Positions 32,671 through 44,144 of a stretch of 64,000 nt of DNA are shown piece after piece. The notes beneath the pieces were generated by a model that saw nothing but the letters and a program-made list of their open reading frames with translations, was not told the DNA's origin and did not search any database. Both the position numbers and the translations under genes were made by a program. This stretch comes from Flammulina velutipes (Eukaryota; Basidiomycota; Agaricomycetes; Agaricales; Physalacriaceae). The first letter of the stretch is position 1, and each line of letters begins with the position of its first letter. The stretch is from the NCBI GenBank assembly GCA_011800155.1, contig CM022372.1, positions 992,001 through 1,056,000 on the forward strand. Direction: 5' to 3'.

Positions 32671-34275
32671 TCAACTACGGGATTGAGCACAAAGATGCTA
32701 AACGACAGCGTAAGAATATGTTAGCCCATTGAATTGGGGGACTCACATTAAGCTTGGTCGCATGGGTGATATTATGGGTTTGCGTACGGCAATTGTACCC
32801 GTACCAGCAATTTTCCTTGATAATATCTCCCGCTGCCGTCTTGCGCGCTAGCACCCACAAGTGTAAATGTGCTTGAACGAAGGTTGTCAAGCATGTAGTA
32901 CAGACAAGAGAGTCCTTCCGCCAGTGGCTGTAGTCGCTGGATTTGAGATCAAACATCTCGTTCAGGATAGCGGCCATGTAGTGCGATGAATGTCTAGCAG
33001 TATCCGCCACTTCCCATGCGAACCTCTGAGCAACGTCTTTATTGAAGGAGAGGTTTCCCGCCAAACGGTGAACGAAAGCAGAACGGCGGAAATCGACAAG
33101 GCCTTGCACGTAGTCCCAATCTGCAAATAGTAGCTAAATGACAATCGAAGTTCGTTCCAGGTTTGAAACCTACTTGATTCGTTCCATAGCTCCGTTCCTT
33201 GAGCGCCACTACATATCTCACCTAAAATTAGACAGCTATGAGTTTGCTTGAGCATGTATGTGAAGGCTTACAAGTATCATGTTCTTGAACAGATTCCAAG
33301 ATGGAATACCAGAGAGAATTGTCTCCTTGTGCTGGAGTTTTTGGTGGTGTTACCTTGCGCCTCTCCCATAGCTCCATGAGTGGTTGCGATACATAACCAG
33401 ACACTAGATCTCCGAATTCGCCAGGCGCGTCCGACACGCGTCCGTCCTCTGTGAGAGGCTCAGGTGATGCCGTTTCGAACGCCTTCAGCACATTCATAGG
33501 CCCCGAGAGTAACCCTAAATCGCGAATGTTTGCTGGAAACATGTCAGTACCAAAATCAGAGACTGAACACATCACATACTATCATCATTGTTGGCGCCTG
33601 CGTGAGAGGCCCACTGAGATAGATCGCTAAGGAAGTGTGACACAGCAAACAATTCGACCAATTCCTCTGGGTAGAAATCGTGGAAGAATGCCTGTCTTGC
33701 TTTGGATTGCCGTTCTATATTTCCATCCGAATCGTCTTCGATGTCTTCAATGAGATATTCATAGACGGACAGGTTGAAGATTTTGGAGAATAAGATCAAA
33801 CGAAAGACTGCACGACGAAATCGCCACGATTCGAGAGGGTTGAGTTTGCTTGTTTTACATGTTCGATCCTTCAACCTTGGATGGAAATGAGAAGAAGTTG
33901 ACGGAAGGGGGAGTTGACTAGCCTGTGACTGAAGATGTCTTCTAGTTTGCATGCACAGTTAGAGTAGTTTGTAAGAGTCTTTTGCTCGCTTTGAGATAGT
34001 GGCGGCCCCTCTACAGTCTCTACCGAAGCGTTAATGTCGATCACATCTTCCAAACCCACATCATAGCATTGGTTATCTGGATGTCGAATTGCTCTAATGG
34101 CTTGTGGAAGGGCTGGTCCAGCGAGATTCCACGCTATTCTGCGCTCAGTGGTCTGGGGATATTCCTGAAAGACAGCATAGACACGCTTAGAGACGAGAAT
34201 GAGCGAGTAAAGAGAACCATAGTCAGATGAGTGTTGCAGTATGCGCTCGAGAACGTCGTCAGGAAGGTCTTCCAT
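32671..34275 (-). CDS. F-box protein with a cysteine/histidine-rich C-terminus
   Basis: ATG at 34275, TGA at 32671, six exons, about 440 residues. The F-box is at the N-terminus: MEDLPDDVLERILQHSSDYG, then LYSLILVSKRVYAVF. The end carries a Cys/His pattern: CTTC, then CWYGYNCRTQTHNITHATKL, then NHLC after the last intron (donor AAGCTTAAT|GTGAGT, acceptor GTTTAG). I have the impression that this ending recurs in basidiomycete F-box proteins and could bind zinc. The first intron seems to use a GC donor (CACAG|GCTAGT), the only choice that preserves the frame. Likely a substrate receptor of an SCF ubiquitin ligase. Confidence 0.72.
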
Positions 34276-34537
34276 GGTAAAGTGCAAGGTGGTGGTCAAC
34301 GTTTAGAGTCAAGGTTGGGCGCTGATCGGGCGGGACCGCCTACATCAGGGTCGCGTGTCGCGTGTCACGATCATGATTCATGAATGCACCATTGCACGTT
34401 CGAACGGTTCGAACGCGCGTCGACGTCGAGAAGCTGCCACGCACCCGCCCCCCGGTGCAATAGATCGGATAAATTCTACTTGTATTACGAATTATTTCTC
34501 CGGTTTAAGAATATGATATATGCACAACATACATAGA

Positions 34538-36117
34538 TTATCGCATCGCATACAGATCCCCATCCATCTCCACGTCCCCATAGTCAGTGGGATATTGAAT
34601 AGGTCTCTGTGCACCACCTATCCCCGCCCCGCCCGCCGTGAATACCTCAGTTGTCAACACAATCGGTATGACCTGACGTAGCGGCGCAAACGGACACTTC
34701 GTTTGATCAGGTGGTGAAAACGTGAAGATTAAACAATCTTTCACGCGTAATCCCCCCGCTTTGAACCCTGTAGTCTTCACAGAGCTGCTTATCCTTATCT
34801 CTCCGTCAAATGCCACCCATGTGGGTGCGTCGCCCTACAAAACAGTTTAGATTGAGGAGAACAGAAAAGTCGGATAAACACCCACTGCGAGCGTAAAAGA
34901 GGTTACTCCGATGTCGTCCACCCGCCACATGCCCGTTTTCGTAGTCGAGATCATCGCATGTCGTGCGTCGACAGCTGTCTGACGCATCACCTGCACCTGA
35001 GTGGCACGCCTGCTATTTGGATTTGCCGACGGCGCATACGGGAGAAACGATGCGAGGGAGTAGACCGAAGATGAGAATATGAGGTGGAATGGGATCATTT
35101 GAGACATGCAGAACATGCGAGATGATGGGAGATACAGTTTGGAATGGATATCTGAGGTGTTCGATGACTTGCCGTGGATGACGGACTCGTGAAGTTGCCA
35201 TTCATGTGTGGGTATGTATCCGTTACGGCTGATGTGTAGAAGCGAGGGTATAGAAGCAATAGGATTGGTCCGTGGGTAGTAGATGAAGGTCGTCGCGAGG
35301 TCACTAATGAGTCATTGGTCAAGAGAATAATAGAACCGACCTATAAAAACACATACACGTCCGCTAAGCTTTTACCGAATAAAGATATGGAAATTGGAGT
35401 TGGCTTGATAATGCTTGCAGTGATACTATACTAGGATGCTATTCAGATCTGTCTTTGAAGTAAAAGACACATCGTACCTCTATTGTGGCGGTAAACCCTG
35501 GAATTCCTTCCAACGCGACATCATACGTCGGAGGTAAAGGCTTTCAACCGTCAACGGTTATAAGAATCCGATGATAACAACAAGGAATCAACGAGCTTAC
35601 ATAGACGTTATCTTCGTGAACAAAAGTAGACGGCAGACTGAGGCGAAAAGGTACAGTCGAAGGACACGGCGAATTTGAGGTAGCATCCCTCACCCAGAGC
35701 AACACAGTTTCTTGACACAGTTTTACAGAGGTTGTTCCGCCAGCTCCAATTTCATGCACTCTTAGACGTCCTTCAATCTGGCCGGTATCTGAGACTTTGA
35801 TACCCGGACATAATGGTCTAACCGCCACATACCTTTACTTCGACGCTCGTTACACCCTCTGTCTTGCTGAGTTCAATAGTTCCTACTATAGACGTACCGG
35901 AGGCATAGATCGGGAGTTCGACGCCTTCCCGTTGAGCAAACAAACGAAGGCGAATGCCTCTGCTTTTAGATTCCTTGACAAATTCGCCGGAAGGCCGAGC
36001 CGCTGGGATCCTACGTGATAGAGCAAGACGTTGTTCGTGGTATCGAGGCTCTGCAGAGTACGAAGGACTCTGAATTCCTTGACGCGCAGTATAGGCAGGG
36101 AGGCTAGATGTCGACAT
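34538..36117 (-). CDS. Arrestin-like domain protein (first copy)
   Basis: ATG at 36117 (MSTSSLPAY), stop at 34538, five or six exons. A disordered Pro/Ser start is followed by a beta-rich region: IRLRLFAQREGVELPIYASG, VGTIELSKTEGVTSVEVK, then IEGRLRVHEIGAGG, FRLSLPSTFVHED, LPPTYDVALEGIPGFTATIE, and later MIPFHLIFSSS. This order (SGxxVxGxVxL, LxPSF, IPFxL) is that of fungal arrestin-like N domains, which act as adaptors for ubiquitin ligases at membrane transporters. The second copy at 40787-42212 has the same exon plan. No PY motif was noticed. Cytosolic; partner unknown. Confidence 0.65.
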
Positions 36118-36644
36118 GGGGTCCGAAACACGGAGCAATGGGCTGGCTAGCTTTTAAGCATGGGCTGAAAAATCCATCCACATGTACTGTAAACCGGCTG
36201 CCGTATCGAGCTCTCGGCAACCGTTCGTTCCTCATGAGTGGTTGAAGAGAAGTACATACGCTCCTATAATGTTGAGGTACCCTGACAGTTATGACATCAG
36301 GTGATACACATCATGGAGTTCAAAGCTATTCGTAGAGCTCAAGGCGTGATGAGTTGATATCTTTGAGAGTCGAGGTTAACCAGTCGAAAGTAGCGGCGAC
36401 ATCGGGAAACGAGAAATAGCAAATGAAAGGAACGTCACGTCACGAGATATTGTCCTTATGCTCACCAGTAGAGAACCATTCAGAAGTTAATTTAAATCAA
36501 TACGAAGGTTCACCCCAACGTGATATTGATTCGAAATGTGCTCACTTCGAAAACACGTTTTGTCTATAGTCATTGTCTGAGTCACCTCTTGAATATGAGC
36601 TGTCCATCACCATAAAGTCTTGTGGCGGTCCACGTTGGAAGTAG
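36118..36644. other. Intergenic spacer
   Basis: No gene supported. It is the upstream region of the first arrestin-like gene. A minus-strand open frame beginning just beyond it (36542-36733) conflicts with the plus-strand model that follows. Confidence 0.45.
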
Positions 36645-36923
36645 ATGCCTGGAAACATAGAGGCAGTGGCCTCAAGAAGCATCACTGGTATTAGGAAGCG
36701 TACGAAATCGCCCCCATACATAAACGACACCAATGGGCATCCAAGTATACCGGAACGGTCAGCTCCCCAGTTTCAGGTGAGAACGACCGTAGGCACCGAC
36801 GCGAATGTGACTCACTACCCACCATTCTTGGAATCGAAGCAGCAAAACCCCTACCAATCTCCAGACAAACGAGTGCCGGCATTCGCATGGAGTCCGCGCC
36901 TCCCTCCGAGTCTGGTAGTCTAA
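36645..36923 (+). CDS. Possible small two-exon gene
   Basis: ATG at 36645 (MPGNIEAVASRS), with a strong intron of 66 nt (donor TTTCAG|GTGAGA, branch GACTCAC, acceptor GAAGCAG|CAA) and a stop at 36923; 70 residues rich in Pro, Ser and Arg. The intron signals are what supports this strand. The opposite strand has an open frame (36542-36733) that begins mid-way and has no good acceptor. It could also be an upstream part of the following gene's transcript. No domain recognised. Confidence 0.3.
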   Translation: MPGNIEAVASRSITGIRKRTKSPPYINDTNGHPSIPERSAPQFQVRTTVGTDANVTHYPPFLESKQQNPYQSPDKRVPAFAWSPRLPPSLVV

Positions 36924-36995
36924 CCATGCAACCGGCCTAGTTAGAGGGTATGAGTATATAGTCGCGGCCGTAGCGTTCGCGGTACATACACAGTT

Positions 36996-37811
36996 ATGCC
37001 CACATCCTCTCGGCTGAAGAGCTTGCGCTTCGACGACGACGCCAACGAGACCTATAGTGTCGTCCCACAGAAGAAGCAGAAGGCGGCACATTACACACCT
37101 GGAATCCTTCCAGTACCAGTGGCGTCTTATCAAACCCCCGTCGTCCGGAGTTGCCCGTCATTTGGTGTTCCACAGTATAGCTCCCAGTCGGGGTCTTTGT
37201 ACTATACCCCGCCTCATAGTATACCAGTCTTCATGACCAGTCATATACCCGCACTACCAACACACGCGCCAGCCCGTTTCGTCGTGCCGCAAGCGCCATA
37301 TCCGCCACGAGTCCCTCCTACACCAGGAATATGCACCGTTGAACTGCCGGATGTCGACGAAGAGCCTCAGCTCTGCTTTGATGGAGAGTCATCCCAAGCA
37401 CCACATCCGTCCGCAGATATGGCAGCGCTTCGGCTCGATTTCGGCAGTGGCTCAGCACTGGATTCATTGGACATGAAGACATCTATGAAACCCGCAACGA
37501 CGCCACCGTGCCTCACCATCATACTCACATCGGCACATTTCCCTTGGAGAATTACCGTCCGTGCGATAGAGGGATCGGTAACGGTTGGAGATGTCGTCGA
37601 GGCGATTTATACGGCTTTTAGGAAAATAGTGACGGAAGAAGAGTCCAAGGCGTTGCGACCATTGGGCTCGTGTCAGATGGATTTGGGCGTACGGCGGATG
37701 GATTTGTTGGATGGGAGAACTGTGTTCGCAGGGATCGACGGAGTTGACGAACGTGGAGCGTGGATTGTGTTGCTTCGGAGGAATAAGTCTAGTACAAAGA
37801 TAATGAATTAG
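36996..37811 (+). CDS. DUF6699-like protein
   Basis: Single exon, 271 residues. The N-terminal half is disordered and Pro/Tyr-rich. The C-terminal half carries a compact domain: CLTIILTSAHFPWRITVRA, VTVGDVVEAIYTAFRKIVTE, CQMDLGVRRMDLLDG, VFAGIDGVDERGAWIVLLRR. A segment with a Pro-Trp-Arg strand followed by a helix DVxxAIY is the hallmark I associate with DUF6699, common in basidiomycetes and of unknown function. It converges on the TatD gene 133 bp downstream. Confidence 0.68.
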   Translation: MPTSSRLKSLRFDDDANETYSVVPQKKQKAAHYTPGILPVPVASYQTPVVRSCPSFGVPQYSSQSGSLYYTPPHSIPVFMTSHIPALPTHAPARFVVPQAPYPPRVPPTPGICTVELPDVDEEPQLCFDGESSQAPHPSADMAALRLDFGSGSALDSLDMKTSMKPATTPPCLTIILTSAHFPWRITVRAIEGSVTVGDVVEAIYTAFRKIVTEEESKALRPLGSCQMDLGVRRMDLLDGRTVFAGIDGVDERGAWIVLLRRNKSSTKIMN

Positions 37812-37944
37812 ACGTCAATGACATATCGACAATGTAGCGTCATGCTGGTAATATCTGGAGAAAGTCGAGAATATATGAGGGACATGGATGGAAGATCGTG
37901 AATGAAACGAGCTTACAAGACTTCTAACAACTTTATGATGCCTT

Positions 37945-39025
37945 TTAAACACCATAAACCTTCCGCGCATTCTCTCTGCCAACTTTCAGAACCTTCTCAG
38001 CATTCCAACCTGTTCCCCACAGCCGGGCAACGAAGGCCGCCGTCCACGGGATCATGGCGCTGTGGGAAAGAGGTAGACGCCCCTTCATGCCTTCCAGAGA
38101 GCGGTAGATGGTGCTTGGAACCATGTAAGGCGCGTCTGTCTCCAGTAATATCCTAGGATCGTCGCCCATGCTCTTGACCAGTTCAGCTGTATCAAGGTTC
38201 GAGGCGAACGTAATTACGCCCGTGACGCCGATGTAAAGGTTGGGGAAATGATCAAGAAGCCGTCGTCCAAACGCGGGGTCGTCCGTGAAGCAATGTATAT
38301 GGATGCGCCAGTCGACAGGTACCACCTCTTTGAGAATAGCCTCTGTATCGGCATTTGCTTCTCTGCTGTGTATAGTCAATGGCTTCTTGAGTTCGATGGC
38401 AATAGCGAGTTGCTTTCGGAAGACGTCTCGCTGAATAGGTCGGGGGGAAGTGTCGTAATGGAAGTCGAGGCCTATTTCTCCTAGCCCTACACAACGAGGA
38501 TGCTTCATGGCTTCCCGGATGTCCCTCTCGACCGCAGGATTAAAATCCTTTGCATTGTGACTAGTGTAAAGGTCAGCCAATGCAGTCAGGAAAGAACAAG
38601 GAGATAACATACGGATGAACGCCGAGGACAAAGTTGTAGTTGAGACCATCAAACGCAGTATCAGCAAGCTCGCGCCACTGAGAGTTTAGGACAGGGGCTT
38701 CACACCAGACGTCGACGATGGAGTGTACGTTACGTCCTGCATAAACGTTGCGTACAAATTCTGCGATTGTTTTGTGCACGCCATTGGGATAGTTACGCCG
38801 ATAGTTTTGGAACGTCAAGAGCAAGTGTGTGTGCGTGTCAACGATATCTGTGTCTGAGAACCAAGGAATCTGTGAAGCTTTGTTCGGAGAAGGATGAGGT
38901 AGCAAAAGGAATGATTCGTCCGGAAGAGAAGATTTTTTGTTGCTGCTTTTGGACATTTTGAGTGTAGACGAGGTGAAGGAGCGATGTAAGACTTGTCTAG
39001 AAAGATGTCTGGTTGCAAAGAGCAT
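37945..39025 (-). CDS. TatD-family metal-dependent deoxyribonuclease
   Basis: Two exons. From ATG 39025 the N-terminus MLFATRHLSRQVLHRSF looks like a mitochondrial targeting sequence; a second ATG at 38957 (MSKSSNKK) would give a cytosolic/nuclear form. The intron (donor GTTCATCC|GTATGT, acceptor CACTAG|TCAC) lies near 38565-38620. All TatD motifs are present in order: DTHTHL, GEIGLDFHY, TIHSRE, HCFTD and ETDAP, giving the His/Asp/Glu ligands of a two-metal site in a TIM barrel. The family removes nucleotides from DNA ends and has been linked to DNA repair and cell-death DNA breakdown. About 330 residues. It is divergent from the gene at 39147 with only 121 bp between ATGs. Confidence 0.85.
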
Positions 39026-39146
39026 AAACTGAGTGGTTTTATTCAAAGTCAACCACTGCGATCGATGACTCGTTGAGAGTCATGCGGAATTAACCGGTGC
39101 CTTTTGATTGACTCGTTTGCCGATCACATCCGAGCATCTCACTTTC

Positions 39147-40490
39147 ATGCTTGCAACGTCGTCGCGTGTCACGAACGCGTTCAAATTCCCTCGCACTGCG
39201 CTACACACTGTGCCTTTCAACACTGATGATGGCGGAAATTACTTTGGAATCCAACAACGACGGCGGAAACAGATTCAAACCGTTCTCAATGATACGGGCT
39301 TCCATGACTTTCACATAATCGCCGACCATATTGGTGAAATGGGACTGCCAAAGTCTGTAGGCATGCTCCCGGCGCGTATACCCCTCGTATCCTCTGCTCA
39401 TCAATTTCTACGCGAAAAACAACCAGATCTGGCGTTTCAATGCTTAATCGCATTCAATAACCTTGGGCTCGATGTCACGCCGTCTATGCAGAGGACCACC
39501 AAGTACACAATGAACGCGCTACTGGAACGCGTGCAGGAGTCCAACGACTGTCCTAGGGGTCGCCAGTTCAACGACGAGCTAACGGTGAAGCGGATTAGGG
39601 ATCCGTGGCTTCGGAAAGCTCTACAAACATATTTAATAGCTGGCAGTCCTCCAGGACGTATGCGGGAGACAATCATACACGCTCTTCTTGAACGTGGAGA
39701 GTTCTACTCAGCCACGCTTGTCTTTCTCCATGGAATTCTGGCTGACCCGGTGTCAGAGCAAACTCACTCGCTCCATCCCCTCCAAGCATCCTTCGATACC
39801 CTCGTCACCGCTCTCGTCGCGGAGATGCCGTTACCCCGCGAAAACACAATCCGACATACCGTTTCTCAGTCAATCTGCTCCCTCGGAACACTTGCGCAGA
39901 TGCGTGCTTACCCCCGTGGTCTAAACATCGGGTCTCTAATCGACACTCTATTCGCCTACAAAGATCGGCAAGACCAGGTATGGGCACCTATAAACGTACC
40001 GCAGCGCTGCCCTACATTACGGATGTCAGAGGTCCCAAGAGCTCACCAGACTTTTGGAAGCTACGCTCATGGAATCCTCTTCTCCCTCGCACGTCGTCTT
40101 CCAAAATCGCAGCTTACTGCGGAGGCCCTCATCTCCCTCGTCGCGGGCCTTTGCGACGTTCGCTTAGATCCTATCCTTGCCGAGAGATCATGGAAGGCGT
40201 TACTCCTCAGTCATCTCCAACCTGCGAAATCTACGAATTTCCAGGATCTCGATGCTGAACGCGCATCCAGGTTGCAGACGTTTGTAGAACTGGCGCGCAC
40301 GAAGATTCAAACAGAGGGTGGTCGGGGACGGTTCGAGCGGATAGTGCTTAGAAGCAGATGGCTCGTGCAAGAGATGGAGGAACCTTACCGGCGGGGTTCG
40401 AAGGAGGATGTCATCGACCGTGTCCTTACTACGATCGTTCATTTGAAGGTCGATACGAAGAGCACCGCGTTGAGAAATAAATTTGTTTGA
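39147..40490 (+). CDS. Predicted mitochondrial helical-repeat protein
   Basis: Single exon of 447 residues from ATG 39147. The start MLATSSRVTNAFKFPRTALH has the Arg/Ser/hydrophobic pattern of a mitochondrial presequence. The rest is helical, with PPR-like stretches (AHQFLREKQPDLAFQCLIAF; IHALLERGEFYSATLVFLHG; SFDTLVTALVAEM), but the repeats are too irregular for a firm call. It shares a very short divergent promoter with the TatD gene, also predicted mitochondrial. It could act in mitochondrial RNA handling if truly PPR-like; this is inferred. Confidence 0.6.
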   Translation: MLATSSRVTNAFKFPRTALHTVPFNTDDGGNYFGIQQRRRKQIQTVLNDTGFHDFHIIADHIGEMGLPKSVGMLPARIPLVSSAHQFLREKQPDLAFQCLIAFNNLGLDVTPSMQRTTKYTMNALLERVQESNDCPRGRQFNDELTVKRIRDPWLRKALQTYLIAGSPPGRMRETIIHALLERGEFYSATLVFLHGILADPVSEQTHSLHPLQASFDTLVTALVAEMPLPRENTIRHTVSQSICSLGTLAQMRAYPRGLNIGSLIDTLFAYKDRQDQVWAPINVPQRCPTLRMSEVPRAHQTFGSYAHGILFSLARRLPKSQLTAEALISLVAGLCDVRLDPILAERSWKALLLSHLQPAKSTNFQDLDAERASRLQTFVELARTKIQTEGGRGRFERIVLRSRWLVQEMEEPYRRGSKEDVIDRVLTTIVHLKVDTKSTALRNKFV

Positions 40491-40786
40491 ATCTACTCGG
40501 AGCGGCCTACCCACTGCAGAACGGCAGTCTGGACGTTTACTGGGGACTTCGGCATCTAGATGCCTTGTCACCTACTTGTGTATAACTAGATGACAGCTTT
40601 TGACTTCCACGTCGAGGAAAGGGGCATCACAATTTTTGAATGCCTTTCAATAATCGTACAAATAAATGTGGTGTGGGTATGCTACAAGTGACTACCGACA
40701 CTACTGTGGTATAATACAAAGATCCCGTACGATAGTACCATGACATGTTCAATAAATTACAAATAATAGAAGTTTGGAGGAGCGCC

Positions 40787-42212
40787 CTAAGCTCGGTCTG
40801 GAGAATCTACCCAGGGGTCTGTGACAAGTCGTAAAGGAACATACTGTTGCGTAGAGAGGAATGGTGAATTTGGGGGAGGACGCAGTACAATGTGGAGGAA
40901 GTCCTGAGATAATGATGAGCCGATGTCACGCTAGACAGTAAACCTCACTAACCTTTACTGCAACGCCAGATGCGGAGAATCCACCAACGCACACGTCTGC
41001 GTTGCATTGGATCTCACCCTCCCAGTCGAGCACTTCGTCTTCCGATGGCGGCGAGGCCAGCTGAGAAGTACTCGGTGGCACGGGCCAGATTTTGCCCTCC
41101 CCAACAGTGATGTTTCGCCATGCCCGTGAACCATGTACGAGGGTTGTAATCTGACGGAGCAGTGTCACCGTGATGGGCGAGGTGGCCGAAGATGGGAGGA
41201 TTTTTTGTAGAGACGACAAGCTACCGCTCAGTTGGATATGGAAGGGGATGACATCGGAGATGGCAAATATTTGGGCGGAAGGTATGATGGTCTGGTGTGA
41301 CTCGTCAGTCAACTGGTAGAGGAAGAGATGACGAACGAGACGTACATTAATGTGGACGGGCGTAACGATCATGTTGGTCTTAATTTTCATGTCGATAATC
41401 GACTGGAACCATTCCTCAGGCGAAGACTTCAGACCACAGAAAAGTGGCACTGGTATAATCGGCCGATTAGGACGTGTCCGAGGATGGTAGTTCAGCGGAA
41501 TTCGGAGACTGTAAAAATGTTTATGGTTAGTGACAGGTTCAGGTGACAAATAATGAGGCGTACGTTTTGTTCTTGGAAATGAACGCGACATTTCGGCGGG
41601 CGAAGGAAACGTGGACAGCCAATGTATAGACAGATGTCACCATTATGCCGGGGGCACCTGAGACTATGAAGCTTGGCGGCAGTTGCACAGAGTTGCCACC
41701 GTCTTGGTATGTGGCGGGGAACGACAGCGTGAAAGGCAGGGATTCAGGACAGATATCGCCACAGCTGTTACGTGTGCTCCAGACTGTCAAGTTTTGTTGG
41801 ACCGTCTGAACTGAGGTAGACCCGCCCGCAGAATTTAGATAATCCAAATGTCCGGTCAGCTGTAGACCTTGTTTTAGTGATTGTGAGAACACCAAGACGG
41901 AATAAATACCTTCAGAGTCACTTGGGATACCAGTTCGTATTTGTCGAGTAGGAGGATGCCGTTGACTTTACTTTGTCGGCCAAAGGTTGGTACGGTGGCG
42001 CCATCTTCCTGGTCATGGAGAACGACAGTCACACTGCCGTTCTTCTTGATGAATGCCCCAGTAGGACGCGCTTCCCGAGCGCGAGGAGTGTGTTCGATGC
42101 GTTCTTCCCCACATGTGGGGTTGCAAGAGTAAGACGGGGGCGGGGAAGCTACGACGTATGGCGGAAGCGTTTCTTTCAAAAGCAGAAGGCTGTAGTTATC
42201 TTCTGTGGGCAT
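40787..42212 (-). CDS. Arrestin-like domain protein (second copy)
   Basis: ATG at 42212 (MPTEDNYS), stop at 40787, about five exons. A Pro/Tyr-rich start (PPYVVASPPPSYS) precedes a beta-rich region: GSVTVVLHDQEDGATVPTFG, VNGILLLDKYELVSQVTLK, LTGHLDYL, LPFTLSFPATYQDGG, LPPSFIVSGAPGIMVTSVYT, VIPFHIQLSGSL, then a C-terminal part ending VPLRLVTDPWVDSPDRA. It lines up feature by feature with the gene at 34538-36117, so the two are probably paralogs separated by about 4.7 kb with unrelated genes between. Likely adaptor for ubiquitin ligases at the plasma membrane or endosome. Confidence 0.65.
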
Positions 42213-42303
42213 TCGATGTGAGGAGGGAAGTTGAGACAAAGACGAACCTTTGTTCCTTTTAAATGAAGTGACAGCCCTTGTCCAAAGCGGGGGACCGTCA
42301 AAG

Positions 42304-42498
42304 TTACCTATGACTCACGATCAAGTTACCGTAGCTTGAGTTGCTCACTAAGCGAGGATCTTTCCAATCCCTATTCTGACTCGAAGACAGACCTGCGCCT
42401 CCGGCGATGGAATACAGCCAGGTGATGTGATATTTCAGAGATCCTGGTTCACCGGATTCTTCTTGTTGACTCGTATGTAGTGCCATTACTCCGTTCAC
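42304..42498 (-). CDS. Unassigned exon-like open frame
   Basis: About 64 codons (VVNGVMALHTSQQEE, then HITWLYSIAGGAG, then RDWKDPRLVSNSSYG). A donor-like ATC|GTGAGT sits near its end. I could not connect it in frame to the arrestin-like gene downstream or find a firm start upstream (42500-42725). It may be an exon of an unresolved small gene. Confidence 0.3.
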   Translation of the reverse strand: MNGVMALHTSQQEESGEPGSLKYHITWLYSIAGGAGLSSSQNRDWKDPRLVSNSSYGNLIVSHR

Positions 42499-42742
42499 AA
42501 CGCTGTACTGCCTTCAAAAAATTCATAGCAGCAAAGGAACTCAACAAGGGTATTATTGGCAGTCAAATACACCTCTTTGTAAGATGCAGGATGAATAACG
42601 CTCGATCCATAGTTGATTGAAATCTAACACAGAGGTGTCCAGGCACACACGTTTACACGTAGTCTGGAAACGGAAGACGTCAGATTTGCGGAATTTATAT
42701 AGACACAAACGCACCCTAAACGCCATCGACTATGAGAGTCAT

Positions 42743-43852
42743 TCAGGATGGGCGGGATGACAGCCTGGCTAATGTCTCTTCCAATCGTCGCGCACGTTCT
42801 GCATCCTCAATCTCCTCCCACTGGTCGTCCGTACTTCGATAGCTAGCAGGTCGCGACATATGCGAAATGTCACTACGGTTGGTAGCCGCGGACGTGGGTC
42901 GCTGCGCACGCAAACTGTCCCTCAAAAAGCCGGCTAGGAGTAGAGTGCTACCGCGAGTGTGGCCGTACGCAGGCGGCGGTGGCTGCGCGATGATATGATC
43001 CTCGACATCGCCGGTCCCTACGCCACTTTGAGCCAGCGCCGCAGCGTAAGTAGGAAGGGGTGGTCGATGCCAAGGTGCGTATGCCATATTCGAGCCTACC
43101 ATGGCGCGTCCTCGGGAGGTGGGTAGGATTTCTCCAGGATGCAAGTACGCATATCGCTCAGCGCGCACCCTGTAAACTCGACGTTCCAGAAAGAGGAGTT
43201 GCCCGAGGACGCCCACAGCAAAAACGACATGAACGAAAATAGATGAGGTGTTTCCTTCTTTTGGTTTCGCGTCGGATTCATCATTGTTTGGACGCATCAA
43301 GATAGTGACCGCGAGCCCCCAGATAGCGATGGTGGCCGCTACGAGGATAATCTGCGACAGGAGAGCAAGGATAGTGGGGAGTCTGATTCCTGCGTAAGAT
43401 GGGGGGTTTCTTGACTTCCAAAATTTACGATGCTTGCGCAGAGAATTTGAAGATGGAGCATCGGTGGTTGGGGGACTTTGTTGTTGTGAAAGAGTGTTGT
43501 TATCGGGCACAGGCGTTGGCGCGTCTCTGTCCGCGGGATGCCTGTCCTGCAACAGAGCTGGCTCTGGCACCGTGGGGGTGTCATTGTCCAATGCCTGCTG
43601 CGTTTCCGAGTACCCAAATTCCCCTCTCTTGACCGGTAGAGGCGCAGCCTGCGGGCGTTGTTCTGGGGTCGAACTTGAAGATGCTCCCGCAGTCGACGAT
43701 GAGGCGGTCGACGCCATCTTCTTCGAGCGGCTAAAATGAGCGAAAAGCTCTGCACCTGGCAAGCCGTAAACGTTTGTTCGTTAGAATAAGAAAATAATGA
43801 AGATGAAGGAAAGGAAAGATCAGCCTTGATGACCACTGTGGTCTGTCGCCAT
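42743..43852 (-). CDS. Two-helix membrane protein with disordered termini
   Basis: ATG at 43852 (MATDHSGHQ) with an apparent GC-AG intron (CATCAAG|GCTGATC...branch CTAAC...TTGCCAG|GTGC) leading to a long exon ending at 42743; about 345 residues. The N-terminal 120 residues are Ser/Pro/Thr-rich. Two hydrophobic helices follow, LPTILALLSQIILVAATIAI and a second around FVHVVFAVGVLGQLLFLERR. The C-terminal part has PPPPAYG and a charged helix (EEIEDAERARRLEETLARL). No family recognised. Without the GC donor the first exon cannot be joined in frame, but translation could instead start at the internal MASTASSS. Confidence 0.6.
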
Positions 43853-44144
43853 GTCAATCTGTTCCCCGCCGTCAGGAACGCACTACTCATGCCTACTGAT
43901 CCAACAACTGATCCGACTCATCTCCGAGAATCTTCAAGCACTCGTCAAGTAAGTACGACTAAGTGGCGTCGCAACTGCTTGAATCAAGTCAAGTTTACGA
44001 TATTGCACCATGTAAGAGGAGGCCAAAGGAGGAGACATGCAGGTACTTGGTGGTATCTTGTAAAAAAAATCGTCACATATTGGGTAGACGGGGGATTTGG
44101 GAGACTAGGCGGTATGTACTAAGGTAGCTAGCTGTGTTATTTAT

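Noticed and set aside
34390..34460. Possible tRNA because of ttcgaac-like words (cgttcgaacggttcgaacg).
   Set aside because: No acceptor stem or anticodon arm can be folded around them; they are simple palindromic words.
36542..36733. Minus-strand frame MVSFMYGGDFVRFLIP... as a gene.
   Set aside because: It has no acceptor or start in frame upstream, and the opposite strand has a strong intron; left unannotated.
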